Shown here: piece by piece, positions 52,851 to 64,000 of the stretch
Layout: every line of letters starts with the position of its first letter
Numbering within the stretch: position 1 is the stretch's first letter
Source: Isoetes taiwanensis
Lineage: Eukaryota; Streptophyta; Lycopodiopsida; Isoetales; Isoetaceae
Direction of reading: 5' to 3'
Length of the DNA stretch: 64,000 bases
Assembly: GCA_021234155.1 (NCBI GenBank)
Contig: JAJEKV010000034.1
Span: forward strand, 2,482,001-2,546,000
Translations under genes and position numbers: made by a program
Notes under the pieces: generated by a model
Told to the model about the DNA's origin: nothing
Database searches by the model: none
What the model saw: the letters and a program-made list of their open reading frames with translations, nothing else

Positions 52851-55299
52851 TCGCATATGCATCCCAACTACCCTAGAATTCATACACTTTCCTGCACTAA
52901 CACTAAGGCATACACACGCTTAGCTAAGAGCACCTGACGGGTTCGACCAATTCGGATATGACTTGGCCGTCGAATTGCTCCAAGAATTCCGAGTATTGCT
53001 TCTCTAGATCTTGCTTTAATACCCATGTAGCATCTTCCACAGACAATGCTTCCATTAGACCAAGTATTGGGAGAATTGAGACCTTATTGTCTCCTTAAAT
53101 GGTTTGTCGAGAATTAGCTCGGGGACTATCTCGATTTGCTCCTCCATCATCTCCAACAAGATTGGAGTCTCCAAAACCTCCTCTGGGTTTGGAGTATGCC
53201 TCTTAAGTAGGATCACGTGGAAGACTTTGTGGACCCTTTAGATGGGCAGGCAAGTCGAGCTTGTAGGCCTGGCTCCCTACTCGCTCCAAAATCTTGAAAG
53301 GCCCCGCCCACCTTGGAGCAAGCTTCTTACAATTGCCGATGCGAAGCTTCGCTTGCTTGATTATTTGAGCCAACTTTATCTCCCACAATAAAACAAACTT
53401 TCGAGGAGTTTTATGTCTATCTGCTAGACTCTTTTGATGTGCCCATGCTGTTTGAAGATATTGTTGCACTTCTACCAAAGTTGCTGCATATCTGCCGTTG
53501 TTGTTGAGAAACTTCCACCTTGGACACTAGATTATGCCACATAACTGGGGTCAAGCATTGATTACTATAACTGATCATGAAGGGAGACATCTTCGATGAC
53601 TCTTGCTTCGTATTATTGTACGTAACTTGACTAGGTGGATGTAATCGGCCCATTCGGGTTGCTTGTTCCAACATAGTTTCTCAATATCTCCTCCAAGATT
53701 CTATTGGTGCGCTCCATTTTCCCATCTGGCCGTGGACAAATAAGCAGAACTCCTCAACAACTTGGTGCAGATCGTGTTGAAGAAGTCTTGTTAAACGGTG
53801 TTGAAGACTTCGGATCTCTATTGTTGATGATCGCCTTGTTCATTCCATGCAGACTAAACAAAAATCTCTTATGCAGACAACACGGCTAGATCCAAAGCTA
53901 TGTCTATGGTGCGGTATGGCAAGAATATACTCTTTTTTGATAACTTATCTATCACAACTATCGAGGCATCAAAGCTCCTTGTTGTCCTTGAAAGGCCTGC
54001 TATGAAATACATGCTGATAACTTTCCACTTGGTCTTTGGCACCGCCCACGGTTCCAAAACTCCTGGGATTCGAAGTTGTTCTGCCTTTGTCTACTGACAC
54101 AACTAACATTCTTGGATATACCTGAATATCTGCTTCTATATGCCCGGCTAGAAGTAGCTACTTCTAATCTTGAGATAGGCCTTCATAAATCCTGCATGGC
54201 CAATAATAGGGATATTATGCGTGTCATGGAAGATTAACTTCCTTACTTCTGATGCTTCAAGTACGCGTAGTTGTTCTTATGATATAAAAGATTGCCTTCC
54301 TTTTTAAAATATTTGAAGATTTCTCTTTCCTTATCTGTCTTTGCGATCTGCAAAGACTAGCCCATATGTGCTTGAACTCCATGCTAGAGGAGATGGCTTC
54401 TTCTATCTTCTTGCCGAATTCGCTTGCCGAAGTGGAGATGGCATCACAAAATTATGCTTCAAAAGCTTGCCAATAAGTGGCGACGTCTTAGCATCTCCAA
54501 GGCTTTCCTCAAATGGACTGCATGCTCTTCCATTGATTTGTTGTAGATCATGATGTCGTCATAGAAAAATTTAGAACGAACTCATCCAAGAAATCTTTGA
54601 AGATGTCGTTCCTCAAGTGCGTAAAAGTCAGTGGAGCATTGGATAGACTCAGGGGCATTACTGTGAACTCATAGTGCCCATACTGTGTTCTAAAGCAGTC
54701 TTATAAATATCTTTCCCCTTCATCCTTATTTGATGATTGCCCGATCGTAAGTCGATTTTGCAGAAGAATCTTGCTCCTTGGGTTGATCCATTACATCATC
54801 TGCTTGTTGAGCTGTTGATGGTTGATATACATCTTTAGACTTCTATCCTGACCGAAAGGATCCCCAAGTCGAGCAACTCCTACAACTGCTTCTTGAGCTC
54901 TGCTAGCTCAGAAGTGCTCATTCTATAAAGAGCTTTGCTGGTTGGCTCTGCATCTGGTGCAAGAGCGATTTCAGACTCTACTCCTCTATAGGGTAAAGGA
55001 TATCATGGGACTTCTTGATTAGCTTAGCAATTGGCCGAGACAACTGTTCCGAAGTAGCATCTTCCTTCTTGTTCTTGTTGTCGGGGTCGACGACTTGTAG
55101 CTTAAGTATGTACAATCTCATCCCTCATGATGCACTTAAATAATTGCTTCACTGACATGCGTTGTGCGATTAAAATTACTTCCTTAACTTTAATTTACCA
55201 TCTAGGCCTTTGATTTGCTAAAGTTTCCTCCATGAGGTTGCCCTCTGCTTTCAATTCTTTGATGTTGTCGAGTGGCTCCTGTGTCGAGGCCTCGAGGAT

Positions 55300-56840
55300 C
55301 TGCAACGAAGGTTCTCCTGACCTATTTTACTACCCTAAAGTGCACAAGGCAACTAATACTACCATCACAACAATTATTTATGTCTACTTACTCTACAAAC
55401 CCTATTTTTATACCTTTATCCACTCTACCTCAAATGACCCCACTTGGCATTTGGCACTTTACTAGGCACTGAGAAAGGTACTTATTTACTGTTATGGGGT
55501 GGTATAAGGAGACTTACTTTTTGGGCGTACTTGGTGTGTTAGACTAAATTACCTAGATAGAATGAATTCCTAGATAATTATCTATGATACAAAGGCATGG
55601 CGGAAGACACTTGATGGTGGTGCATATATAAAGTGTGTTGATGTATCATACCAACATGTGACAATACTTTCTAAGCCCTTGGCAACTAGCTGGATTTCTA
55701 AGAAAAAGGCTTGACTATAACTACTTATGTGTAGACAAGAAAAACACTTAGCAAGATAAGAGCGACAACTCAGCTAAGATGAATGCAGATGCTGTCTCTA
55801 TCTAGCTTAAGGGTCTTGGTTCTAACTCTAAGGGTCTTGGCCATTAAAATTATCTAACATGATTAAAGCTTAAATTCAATTAAGGTTTATAATTCAAACA
55901 TAAACAATGTTCGCCCTCAGTGGTTGGCACGAGTTGGGTGGGTAGGTGGGGGGGGGGAGGGGAAGGGTTAGGGGCGTTCATCCCTGTGGGTGGGAGGTTC
56001 GATTTCTTCTACTGTGGGAATTTTTTTAAGATGAGGTTCAAATGGATTGAAAAGCTAGAATGGGTTACTATAAGACACTAGAATGCATGGCAGATGGCTA
56101 AAACGTGCATGGAGAACTTTTTCTAGGCAAATTTGCAAAGTTTTTTGTTCGAGATCATATGAGTCGGGTTAGACTGCATCAATGATGTCTGTGTTCTCGA
56201 TGCATGGGCCTCTGGCGCGGTGTGATCAGAGTGGAGTCACTACAGCTAATTCTTGACCTTTTTAGTAAAATGCTAAAGTGCATGACTTGGTCTATTTCAC
56301 GTCAATCTGACAAATACAAGTGCAAACAAGGGCGATTCGGGTTAGATCGCGTGGAAGGGATCTGCGTTCACGACGCGGGGGGCTTTGGCGCGATGTGACC
56401 CGAGTGGGTCAACTTTGGCTAATTTTGACATTTTTGACAAATTTTAGATGCTAGGATGTAAGATTTGACTAATCCTAAATGATCTAGCAACTTGTCTCAT
56501 AACAATTCATCAATTTTTAGCTACAAAATAGGTCGACTGGGGTTACACCGCGTGAAACGGCTCTGCATTCGCGATGCAAGGGGCTTTTGCGCGGTGTGAC
56601 CCGAGTGGGTCAACTTTGACTCGTTGACAACATTTTGAGGAATTTTAAAGTGCTAGGATGCACGGTTGTATTGATTCTAGGCTATTTAGCAACTTGTTTC
56701 ATGTTAATCTGACACCTTTAAGCAAAAGAATAGGCAAACCTAAATTGACATATTTTAAGCAAAATCTTAACTTATCGCATCAACAATGGAGTTTTAGTAC
56801 ATATAATATAAAAATATTTACAAAAAAGTTCCTAAATTTT
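55300..56840. repeat. Non-coding part of the minus-strand element with three tandem units
   Basis: Three imperfect units start near 56163, 56334 and 56535. Each contains a GGGTTA...CGCG segment, a GCGATGC-like box and GGTGTGACCCGAGTGGGTCAA. The rest (55300-56160) shows no coding similarity. Confidence 0.6.
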
Positions 56841-56847
56841 ATCTTTT

Positions 56848-58500
56848 CTAATCCTCCATGCCAAGTTCATGTTCTTGAGCATAATAGTCATCCCCTTGGC
56901 ATGAATGGCGTAGACCTTGGCATCCTCGAAAAGTTGAGTTCACTATGCTTCGGCCGCTTCCTGGCGAGACCCCACCGTCATTGATGTGGCTCGGGAGTCG
57001 TGGTCCATCTTGAACTCCTGTATTAACCCTTGATGTAGGCACTCGAGAAGAGGCTTTCTGAATCATCAGATCGATGCACTGTTGGCAGTGCCAGATTTTT
57101 GGGGAAGCTCTACTTTGCTTGGAATTTGGCCCATGGCGGACCTTCTTCGGAGGATTGGTTCGAGGTGGTGGAGGCTTTCTTTTCGACCCTGCTCGGCTGC
57201 CTTTGACGGACTCCGATACTCTATTTACAGTATCAATAATTATGTCGGATCCATCGGCGGAGATAAATCTTGCATGCTGCCTTCTTCTTCTCTTACTCAA
57301 TATCTTGCTTCAGCTTAAATGGCTTCTCGCTGATCTTGCCCTCCTTGGCCCTCTTCTTGGGTAGCTTGGACTGCGTTGGATATGGTGGCCGAGTGTAGGC
57401 TCCGTCTGTTCTTCAGCTTCCTCCTCCTCTTCTTCTTCAGCCTCTTGCTCCCCCCGTCTTGTTGGTGCGGTTCTTCCTTCGACTCATCCTCCTCCGGTTC
57501 GTCCGACTATGGTTCTCTGATAACCACGCTCCCCCTCCGCCTATTTTCATGCCTCTTTGTTCGTTTCTCCCTTGCCTACATCTCTTCCTCCGTTGCAACC
57601 ACTTTCTTCCTGCCATTTTCTTTCGCATTCTTTGGCTCCTCTTCTTTGCTCTTCTTCCTTTCTTTGGGGTTGCTCGTATTTGCCGAGTTGCTCCGCTTGC
57701 TTGCTCTTCACCTTCTCTTCTGGCTGTTTGGGGTTGTTCCTATTCTTTGAGGTTGCTCCCTACTTGCCGAGGGTTGCTCCTACTTCTTGCTCTTCACCTG
57801 CTCTTCTTGCTGCTGGGGTTGTTCCTATTGCTGAGGTTGCTCCTGCTACCTTGCGATCATTCACCTGAAATGCAAGCCGCTGCTCCTCCAAGAGTGAAAC
57901 GATTCGTCTGAAGAGCTTGAGTGGCTAAGTTCGTCGTCTGGCCTAGGCCGCAGGGCCTCAAGAATTTGTTTGTCGTCGCCCGCCGCGAGTTCTTCAAACA
58001 TTCAGGTGCAAGCTGGAGCTTCCAACCTTACTAGCTACTTGTTTGGTCCTCCCAACAACTTGGCTTCTATGATGGCGGCCTTTTCGAGAGCTCTTGCCTC
58101 TATCAATGGTCGACTATGTCTGTCCGCGGCTCCTTTGGGTCGATCTCACAGACTGTTCGTTCGGTGGACACTCTATGAAAGCTTCGGAGGTTAGCTTATA
58201 ATTCGCTTTACAAGAACAAAGGAAAGGTTCAGGCTACAATTTGGGAACTTCTAAAGAGTAGGGATGCTTCCAAAGATTTAAAGGCTACTTTTCTTAAGAG
58301 TCAATGTATTATAACTATGAGTTATTAATTAAGGTACTTTCTTTAATCACCTTAACTATTTATCGAACTTTCCCTATTTCTTTTGGGCCAAATATTGGTC
58401 ATTTCACACCATTTTCTTTCAAGCTTCCTCTTGAGCGATTTCTCGTTCAATTTTCGCTTGAAAAATGTGGTTCATGAACAACTTGAGCTCAATTTACTAG
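56848..58500 (-). pseudogene. Probable gag/leader region of the minus-strand gypsy element
   Basis: Minus-strand frames at 57300-56848 and in 57900-57400 encode Lys/Arg/Glu- and Gln/Pro-rich, low-complexity protein (for example KRKPPPPRTNPPKKVRHG). The position between the primer-binding site and polymerase suggests gag or an extra 5' frame, but I see no gag motif. The Leu/Phe/Ser-rich plus-strand frames here are its antisense. Confidence 0.35.
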
Positions 58501-58708
58501 AAGGTTTATTTTGACTATATTATTTCTACCACTTAGACTATACTTAATCTAATTATGACCCTGCTAATGGGAAAAAAATTTCTCCCACTTTCCACGGTTC
58601 AATGCTGGAATTCTCATTCCATTCCTTAACTAGGCCAGTTAATCTACCTATTCAGGGTCATGGCCAGTGCTGGATCTTGGTCAGCCAAGATCATTGCTTT
58701 GATACCAT

Positions 58709-60170
58709 TGTGATGCTCCCCACTAAATATACGATGCCCCGTCGTACATCTTGCGGGAAATCCACCATCCAGTACACCTGCCGCATGGGCCCTCCGTCTA
58801 TCCCGCACTTGGAATGGCCATGGTGCAGGAAGGGGACACGAAGGTGTCTTACGCGCCCTTCCCCTACGTGCTCCTACCCAGGCTTAGACTCATAAGGGTC
58901 GTAGACTGATGGCTGGGCCTCAAGATAGAGCAGACCGAGATATAAAAATGGGGGGCCTGACTATAAACAATGGCTAAGGTTGACCACTCCATCCGCCCCT
59001 CCTGTGCATACTTTGCAGATGGGCTAAATCGGGCTTTGGCATGACTATAGCCTTCCAGATACGTAATCTCATGGTATCATCCATCGAGACTACTCCGGGT
59101 TGCATCTCCCCAGTCCGATGAGGCAGGAAGGGTTGCATCTCCCCTGCTCAAGGTCTAGTGGTGACACACGATTCGTACCCGACTGAACCCCCAAAAATAA
59201 GAGCCAGGCCGACACCTGCAACTCTTAAGAGGCAGGGCGACACCATTGCCCCAGGAGGTGTCGGACCCATACCCAGCCCACTCGAAGTGACCGACTATAA
59301 GCCTCGCCCGCTATGGATCCCCAGTAGCCGCGCTCAGCAGGGACCTCACTCCAGTTTGCCACTAGTCCCGTTGTATGGTGCTAAGTCACATCATATCCCC
59401 TGTAGCCGGGTGGGTTCCTATGCACAGGTTGCATCTAATAGGAACTAAGGGGTCTAAACTAGGTGCATCATCTAAATAATGGCTACTAGGTCTCTACCCC
59501 CCTTCCCAATACAAGAGGAGCAAACATGATCAACCAACATCACATATCCACATAACATGATAAATAATGAGAATAACATCTAAGCCTAATCACATGCATC
59601 TAACTTACAGTTAGGGTTCATTGATTAGGGTTCAAGATCTAGATTGAGGGTTCTGGAATGGCTCTACTAGAGATAAGAAATGCTAACTCATCTGAAATCC
59701 TAACTTCCAAATGATCTACAAAGGAGTCTAACCCAAATACCTGCTCCTGAGGAACTCCCTCCTGCTCCCGGCATCTCCATGGCCTTCGAGGGGTTCGAAG
59801 TAGCTCCCATCCCTATTTATGTGCGCACGCTCCGGGGGGCTGCTGTGCTATGCTATGCCATACCAGACAGTTCTCGAAACGGAGTTTCGAAAGCGAACAA
59901 GGTTCTTAGACTGTTGGAGCCAGAAAAATGGCCTAGGGTTAGGGTTTGGCCATTTATAGGTTAGGGTTCCATGTCACTGCCACATGGCTCCAATGGGGTG
60001 CTTCCATGTGGAGGGTGCCCAATAGGGTGAGGCCATGTGGAAATGGCCCTGTGCCTAAGGTTGGCTAAGTTATATGATTAACTTAGCCATGCTCCCTTTT
60101 CCACCTACTATGGTGTACAAGGCTACCAAAGTAGACTTGTACACGTATTTATACACACACGCCAGGACAT
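58709..60170 (-). repeat. LTR of the minus-strand gypsy element (5' LTR in element sense)
   Basis: It starts TGTGATGCTCCCC beside the primer-binding site. Its right part (59985-60140) matches the remnant LTR at 51799-51955 closely, for example TGGAGGGTGCCCAATAGGGT in both. The left 860 bp match the extra copy at 60565-61565. Similarity on both sides fixes most of its extent. Confidence 0.68.
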
Positions 60171-60462
60171 GCTTTGTCAATGCTGCCAGATGGGAGCTAT
60201 TGAGGATGAATGTCACAATTTTCCAGAGTTTCCCAGCATGCATATCATCAGATCCGAGCACGCTACACTCTCTGGGTCAGACCCGACGAGCCGCTATACA
60301 TGATGCTGAGCATGGCTTTGGTGCGATCACTAGGAGTATATATTTAGGAGATAATGGATCTGAAGGCTCAGATATGCCCTCGAACCATTTGATGAGCAGA
60401 AAATACTTGATCGTATGTATATTTGTACAGTTGTCAGCAGTCTCATTCCTGCTATGGGTTTT

Positions 60463-60564
60463 CTCTCGAAAACCCTTCGGGGCGAAGGTCTTTTAATCCG
60501 GAAAATAATACGCTTGTTGCGCTCTTGTATTGGGTCCCATAGATCTATTGGTCTCCGTAGACGA
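60463..60564 (+). mobile_element. LINE 3'-end fragment
   Basis: CTCGAAAACCCTTCGGGGCG then AAGGTCTTTTAATCC form the clearest stem-loop of the family. TTGGGTCCCATAGATC and GTAGACGA follow. The fragment ends directly against an LTR starting TGTGAC. Confidence 0.68.
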
Positions 60565-61565
60565 TGTGACATTCCCCATAAAGTATATGACGCCCCACCG
60601 TATACTCTACGAGAAATCCCCCATCTACATGGGCCCTCCATCTGCCCTGTTCTTGGGATGGCCAGGGCGCGGGAAGGGAGACACAAAGGTGTCTTGGCAC
60701 CGGCCCCCTATGGGCTCCTATAATAACGGAGGCATACTATAACGTCAACACTGGCAACAACATAACATAATCGACTACCATGAAGGGTAGCACATCCATC
60801 CATCCATAAATACATCATAGATAACAATATATCATAAAATATATAAGCTTCTACCCAGGCTCAGACTCATAAGGGATGGCAGACCGACGACTGTGTCTCA
60901 AGATAAAGCAGACCGAGATATAACAATGGCGGGGCTGGCTATAGTCAATGGCTAGGATTGACCACTCCATCAGCCCCTCCTGTGCATACTTTGCAGATGG
61001 GCTAAATCTGGCTTTGGTGCGATTATAACCTGTCGAAGATGTAGTCTCGTGGTATCACCCAATGGGACTACTTCGTGTTGCATCTCCCCAGTCCGATGAG
61101 GTTGAAAAGGTTGCACCTCCTCTTCCCGAGAATAGTGGTTCCATGGGTAGCTAGAGGGTTGTGGTGACACACGTTCATACCCGACTGAACTCCTCAAAAC
61201 AAGAGCCAGGCCGACACCTGCAATTCTTGAGGGTCAGAGCGACACCAATGACCCAAAAAATGTCGGACCCATACCCGGCCCACACGAAGTGACTGACTAT
61301 AGGCCTAGCCCGCTATGGGTCCCCAGTAGCCGCGCTCAGCAGGGACCTCCCTCCACTTTACCACTAATCCCGTTATATGGTGCTTAGTCAAACCATAGCC
61401 TCCATAGCCTAGTGGGCTCTATGCACAGGTCGCAACTAATAGGAACTAAGGGGTCTAAACCAGAAGCATCATCTAAAGAATGGCTACTAGGTCTCTACAC
61501 CCCTTCCCAATACAAGAGGAACAAACATGATCAACCACCATCATATACATAGCATGATAATAATG
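60565..61565 (-). mobile_element. Partial LTR copy related to 58709-59570
   Basis: It starts TGTGACATTCCCC and matches the gypsy LTR for about 950 bp with scattered changes, for example CCCAGTAGCCGCGCTCAGCA in both. Similarity ends near 61565. No internal region follows, so it is a truncated solo LTR or a fragment of a second element. Confidence 0.66.
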
Positions 61566-63617
61566 CCACGGTTCTATTGCGATAGCAATAGACAATAGAA
61601 CCGACATTTCTTGGATGGGGACGTCTCTCCTCACATCGCCTATTTATTTTGACTTTTCTTTCATTTTCATTCATTGGCGTTCTCTTGAGCTAGTTTTTCT
61701 CCTCCTTCTTTATCCTACCAGTTCCCTCACCATTCTGCTAATTTGTTCTATCGTATCTTATCCTACTCCTTCATTCCTTACCCTTCTTCTAGTTTCTTCC
61801 GGTGATGCCCTACCAGATCTTAACCTTGTTCTTCATCCCTTACCCTTTGGGGTTTTGTTTCTGGGTGTTTCCTTCCGGCTCCTTGTGTCTTAGCGCTATC
61901 GGAACTCTGGCCAGACCGATTGAGTCGAATCACTGGAAAGGCAAATTATTTGGTATGTCTTCTAGTTTGAGCATGACCGTTCCTAGTGCTGATGATGCTC
62001 GCCCAGTTACCCGAGGCTTGTTGGCAAGAGTCTCGGCATGGCTTTCACAACTGGAGCGATTTTTCCAGATAAGTACTATGAACTGAGTTTTTCTTCTGTA
62101 TTTTTTTCTTTCCTTGCCTTTTTTCATGTTTGGGGCCTAAGTTTTCTGTGAAACAGATTGCCTTAACGCTGATTGTCTTTAACTGTGCCTTTTTTCCACG
62201 ATTGGGGTTCTGGGTTATATTCTCACGAGGCCAAAACCCTGATTGCTTGGTTGTTTTGCAGTTCAAATGCATTCTTGGCGATTTAGGTAGCTCAAATAGC
62301 TGGATCAGTGCCGGATTGAGTTCTTATTTGGTCGGATTGCAGTTAACTTAGATTGGTCTGCCTTCTATCGTTGCTGTATTTCGATTCCAGACCTCTTCTT
62401 CACTAGATACAATCTGCTCGAAATGGAAGGGTTTGTTGGATTGGATTTGTCCTTTCGGCAAGTCTGATCGCTTTTTTCTAAAGCGGTGCCGTTAGGACGA
62501 GTCTGCCTGCATTTTTCAGGGATAAGATACAACTTCAAAGACAGTTGGGCCTTTTTTGAGTCGGATCTTTGCACCATTCGAGTGACATTCGATCGATCCG
62601 CCATGATTTGGTTCTGCATCGATCGACCTGCGATGCTTCTAGATCGGCGCCGAAATGAGGAAGCGGTGCTTTCTGCTTCCAGCAAATCCCTGTTAGGAGG
62701 CAAGTTGACCGCCACATGTATGCAATCGTCAGAGTTTCGACCTGTAAGTTCTTTTTCTTGATTTGAGTACGGGATACCAGGTTGTGGTATTCCTTCCCTT
62801 GCTTTTACGACCTGGTTCTTGGTAGTATTGTCTAGTTGTTTTTAATTTTTGCAGTAGCCTCGTACCCTCCACTTTTTCCTTATGAATGTCATGTTCGTGT
62901 CCAGTCATGTGCAGATCGATTGTTTTGGGCTAGGTAGTTTGATCCAGTTCTTTTTTCTCTTGTTTGCTTGCATTCTCGGTGCCACGGTTTCAATTGCTCC
63001 AGTCATAGTCGGGACGTCTATGCAATGTGGTCCTTTTTTCGAAAGTCTTGCAAGGTGTTGTTTGGTCCAATATACAGTACACAGAGATTCCGCCGAGCTT
63101 GCCCATCCATTAAAGCAAGTGGTCGCTTCGTCATGTTCCTTGAAACGAGTATCTTTCTCTTATGGTTATTGGCGTTTTTTGTATATGACTTAATTAATTA
63201 TGCTTGTTCTACTTGTGCTCTTGAGGTCAGTACTCCCCCTTGTTGCCCTTTACTCCCATCTAGTGCATTTATCCCTGTAGAGTCATTTTTTCCTCTCCGT
63301 CATTTTCACTCTCATACATTGAATTTTCATGGGCCGAGCCCAGTTCTGACTGCTTCTAGACTGAGCTTTTAATTTTCACCATTTTTTCTTCCCTTCTTAC
63401 TTCAAGCGATTTTTTGATTTGTCTAGTTCATTTCCATTGTGTCTCCGCGGGGATACTTATTTGGGAATCCCCCTTGCTAATTGGGGCCATTCCCAATATT
63501 CTCCCTTTCTTTTCTATACGTCTGGCTTTGGGAATAGGTTTTCCCTTTGGAATGTACAGATGGAGGTTTTGATATTTCCATTGGACATGTCGGGATGGAG
63601 GTCGTTTCAGGTAAATA
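61566..63617. other. Unidentified region, T-rich
   Basis: An inverted repeat GGTTCTATTG / CAATAGAACC lies at 61570-61602. Beyond it, several plus-strand frames of 70-134 codons are Leu/Phe/Ser-rich but show no motif. I see no supported gene. The position upstream of LINE 3' sequence on the opposite strand gives no further clue. Confidence 0.35.
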
Positions 63618-64000
63618 TAAGGAAGGAAGGAAGGAAGGAAGTTTATTTTAACGTCCACGGAGGCCAAAGGCCTATGAGACGGTACATGCAGAGAACAGGC
63701 AAAAAAGCCAAAAACCCCAACACCAAAAACAAACAATGTAACTGTACAGTAGAACCTACTACCGGGATGAAAAAACCCCCACTTGGGAGGAAAAACCCTA
63801 GCAGTAGGCTCTCAAATACCATGCCCCAGAAGAGCAAGTCTGACGGTAGAAATCTGCGGGATGTAGCTCCGGTAGCGCTACCATAGGTGACGCAAGTAAG
63901 CTGATGTAGCGGTGTGTCGAAAGCATCTAAGATCGGTGTGCCACCGCCGGACATGGGCATATAGGCCGGGCATCATTTGGAGGGCATGGTGCTCATCCTC
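63618..64000 (-). mobile_element. 3' end of a LINE of the same family, running off the window
   Basis: On the minus strand it ends in (TTCC)n at 63618-63640, as does the 2401-3757 element. It shares the GGTTTTTCCTCCCAAG-type stem block, here near 63770-63795. Sequence near the window end (GGGCATGGTGCTCATCCTC) parallels AAGGCATGGCTTTCATCCTC at 2747-2766 in the first copy. No coding similarity is within the window. Confidence 0.7.

Larger units (their letters stand above)
51799..60170 (-). mobile_element. Decayed Ty3/gypsy chromovirus-type element, minus strand
   Basis: The 5' LTR (minus sense) is at higher coordinates. A primer-binding site complementary to initiator tRNA (GCTTTGATACCA on the plus strand, 58696-58707) abuts an LTR starting TGTGATGCTCCCC at 58709. 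The other LTR survives as 51799-52013, ending GGGGAAGGTCACA and followed by a pyrimidine tract (TTCTCCCCCCTTAGG), the reverse of a polypurine tract. Minus-strand coding order fits gypsy. Reverse transcriptase remnants lie at about 55000-54540, integrase with VVIDKLSKKSIFLPY at 54057-53869, then KLAPRWAGPFKILERVGSQA (within 53478-53203). A chromodomain-like segment with EDATWVLKQDLEKQY is near 53030. Stops are frequent. The right LTR's outer end is uncertain. Confidence 0.75.

Noticed and set aside
57376-57911. Leu/Phe/Ser-rich plus-strand frames up to 150 codons
   Set aside because: They are the antisense of a Lys/Glu-rich minus-strand region in the gypsy element; hydrophobic composition is a by-product.
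61615-63372. Several plus-strand frames of 70-134 codons
   Set aside because: T-rich sequence gives hydrophobic translations with no motif, no consistent splice pattern and no neighbouring support.
1-64000. tRNA and rRNA genes
   Set aside because: I saw no cloverleaf-compatible tRNA sequence or rRNA core motif. The initiator-tRNA matches found are primer-binding sites of retrotransposons.

Overview
The window reads as nuclear DNA of a land plant with a large, repeat-rich genome. Genes have canonical GT-AG introns, the unoccupied sequence is AT-rich, and most of the 64 kb is decayed retrotransposons. Plant-typical sequences include an organelle-targeted bacterial-type topoisomerase I, an NPH3/BTB remnant, a GH17-X8 beta-1,3-glucanase remnant and plant-type Ty1/copia and Ty3/gypsy elements. 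The repeat load and the DUF7869-like transposase-type remnant suggest a fern or another seedless plant. That placement is inference.

Only four genes look intact. They are an intronless plastid/mitochondrial type IA topoisomerase (20200-23175, +), a two-exon 46-residue arginine-rich protein under a histone-like promoter (24004-24283, +), a four-exon 141-residue single-RRM protein (26495-25654, -) and a two-exon ANKRD13C-like ankyrin protein of 674 residues (42500-40257, -). The second and third were put together here from splice signals. A further set of candidate exons on the minus strand (about 31.9 to 29.0 kb) is unidentified and may carry a nonsense codon.

Layout. 0.8-5.0 kb: a minus-strand DUF7869-type gene remnant with a proline-rich N-terminus, split by a 5'-truncated LINE. 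5.1-9.3 kb: the most unusual segment, a decayed intron-containing gene joining a ParB/sulfiredoxin-like motif, a nuclear localisation signal and a DNA N6/N4 methyltransferase domain. Its non-coding parts carry about 28 copies of the 16-bp palindrome GGTATAAATTTATACC at periods of 20, 32, 28 and 20 bp. 10-15.3 kb: a decayed Ty3/gypsy chromovirus. 15.3-18.6 kb: a GH17 pseudogene between two copies of a hairpin-bearing SINE-like repeat. 20-26.5 kb: the topoisomerase, arginine-rich and RRM genes. 27-34 kb: spacer, tandem duplications, the unidentified exons and a gag fragment. 35.1-37.3 kb: an NPH3 pseudogene beside a 3' fragment of a p23 co-chaperone gene. 40-42.5 kb: the ankyrin gene. 45.1-51.2 kb: a complete but dead copia element with matching 5-bp target duplications and a nested antisense LINE. 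51.8-60.2 kb: a minus-strand gypsy element. 60.5-64 kb: an extra LTR copy, unidentified sequence and the 3' end of another LINE.

A LINE 3'-end family recurs at least seven times, with a short stem-loop, a conserved GGGTCCCATAGG...GACGATAAAA block and microsatellite tails that differ between copies. No operon-like organisation, RNA gene or CRISPR array was found.
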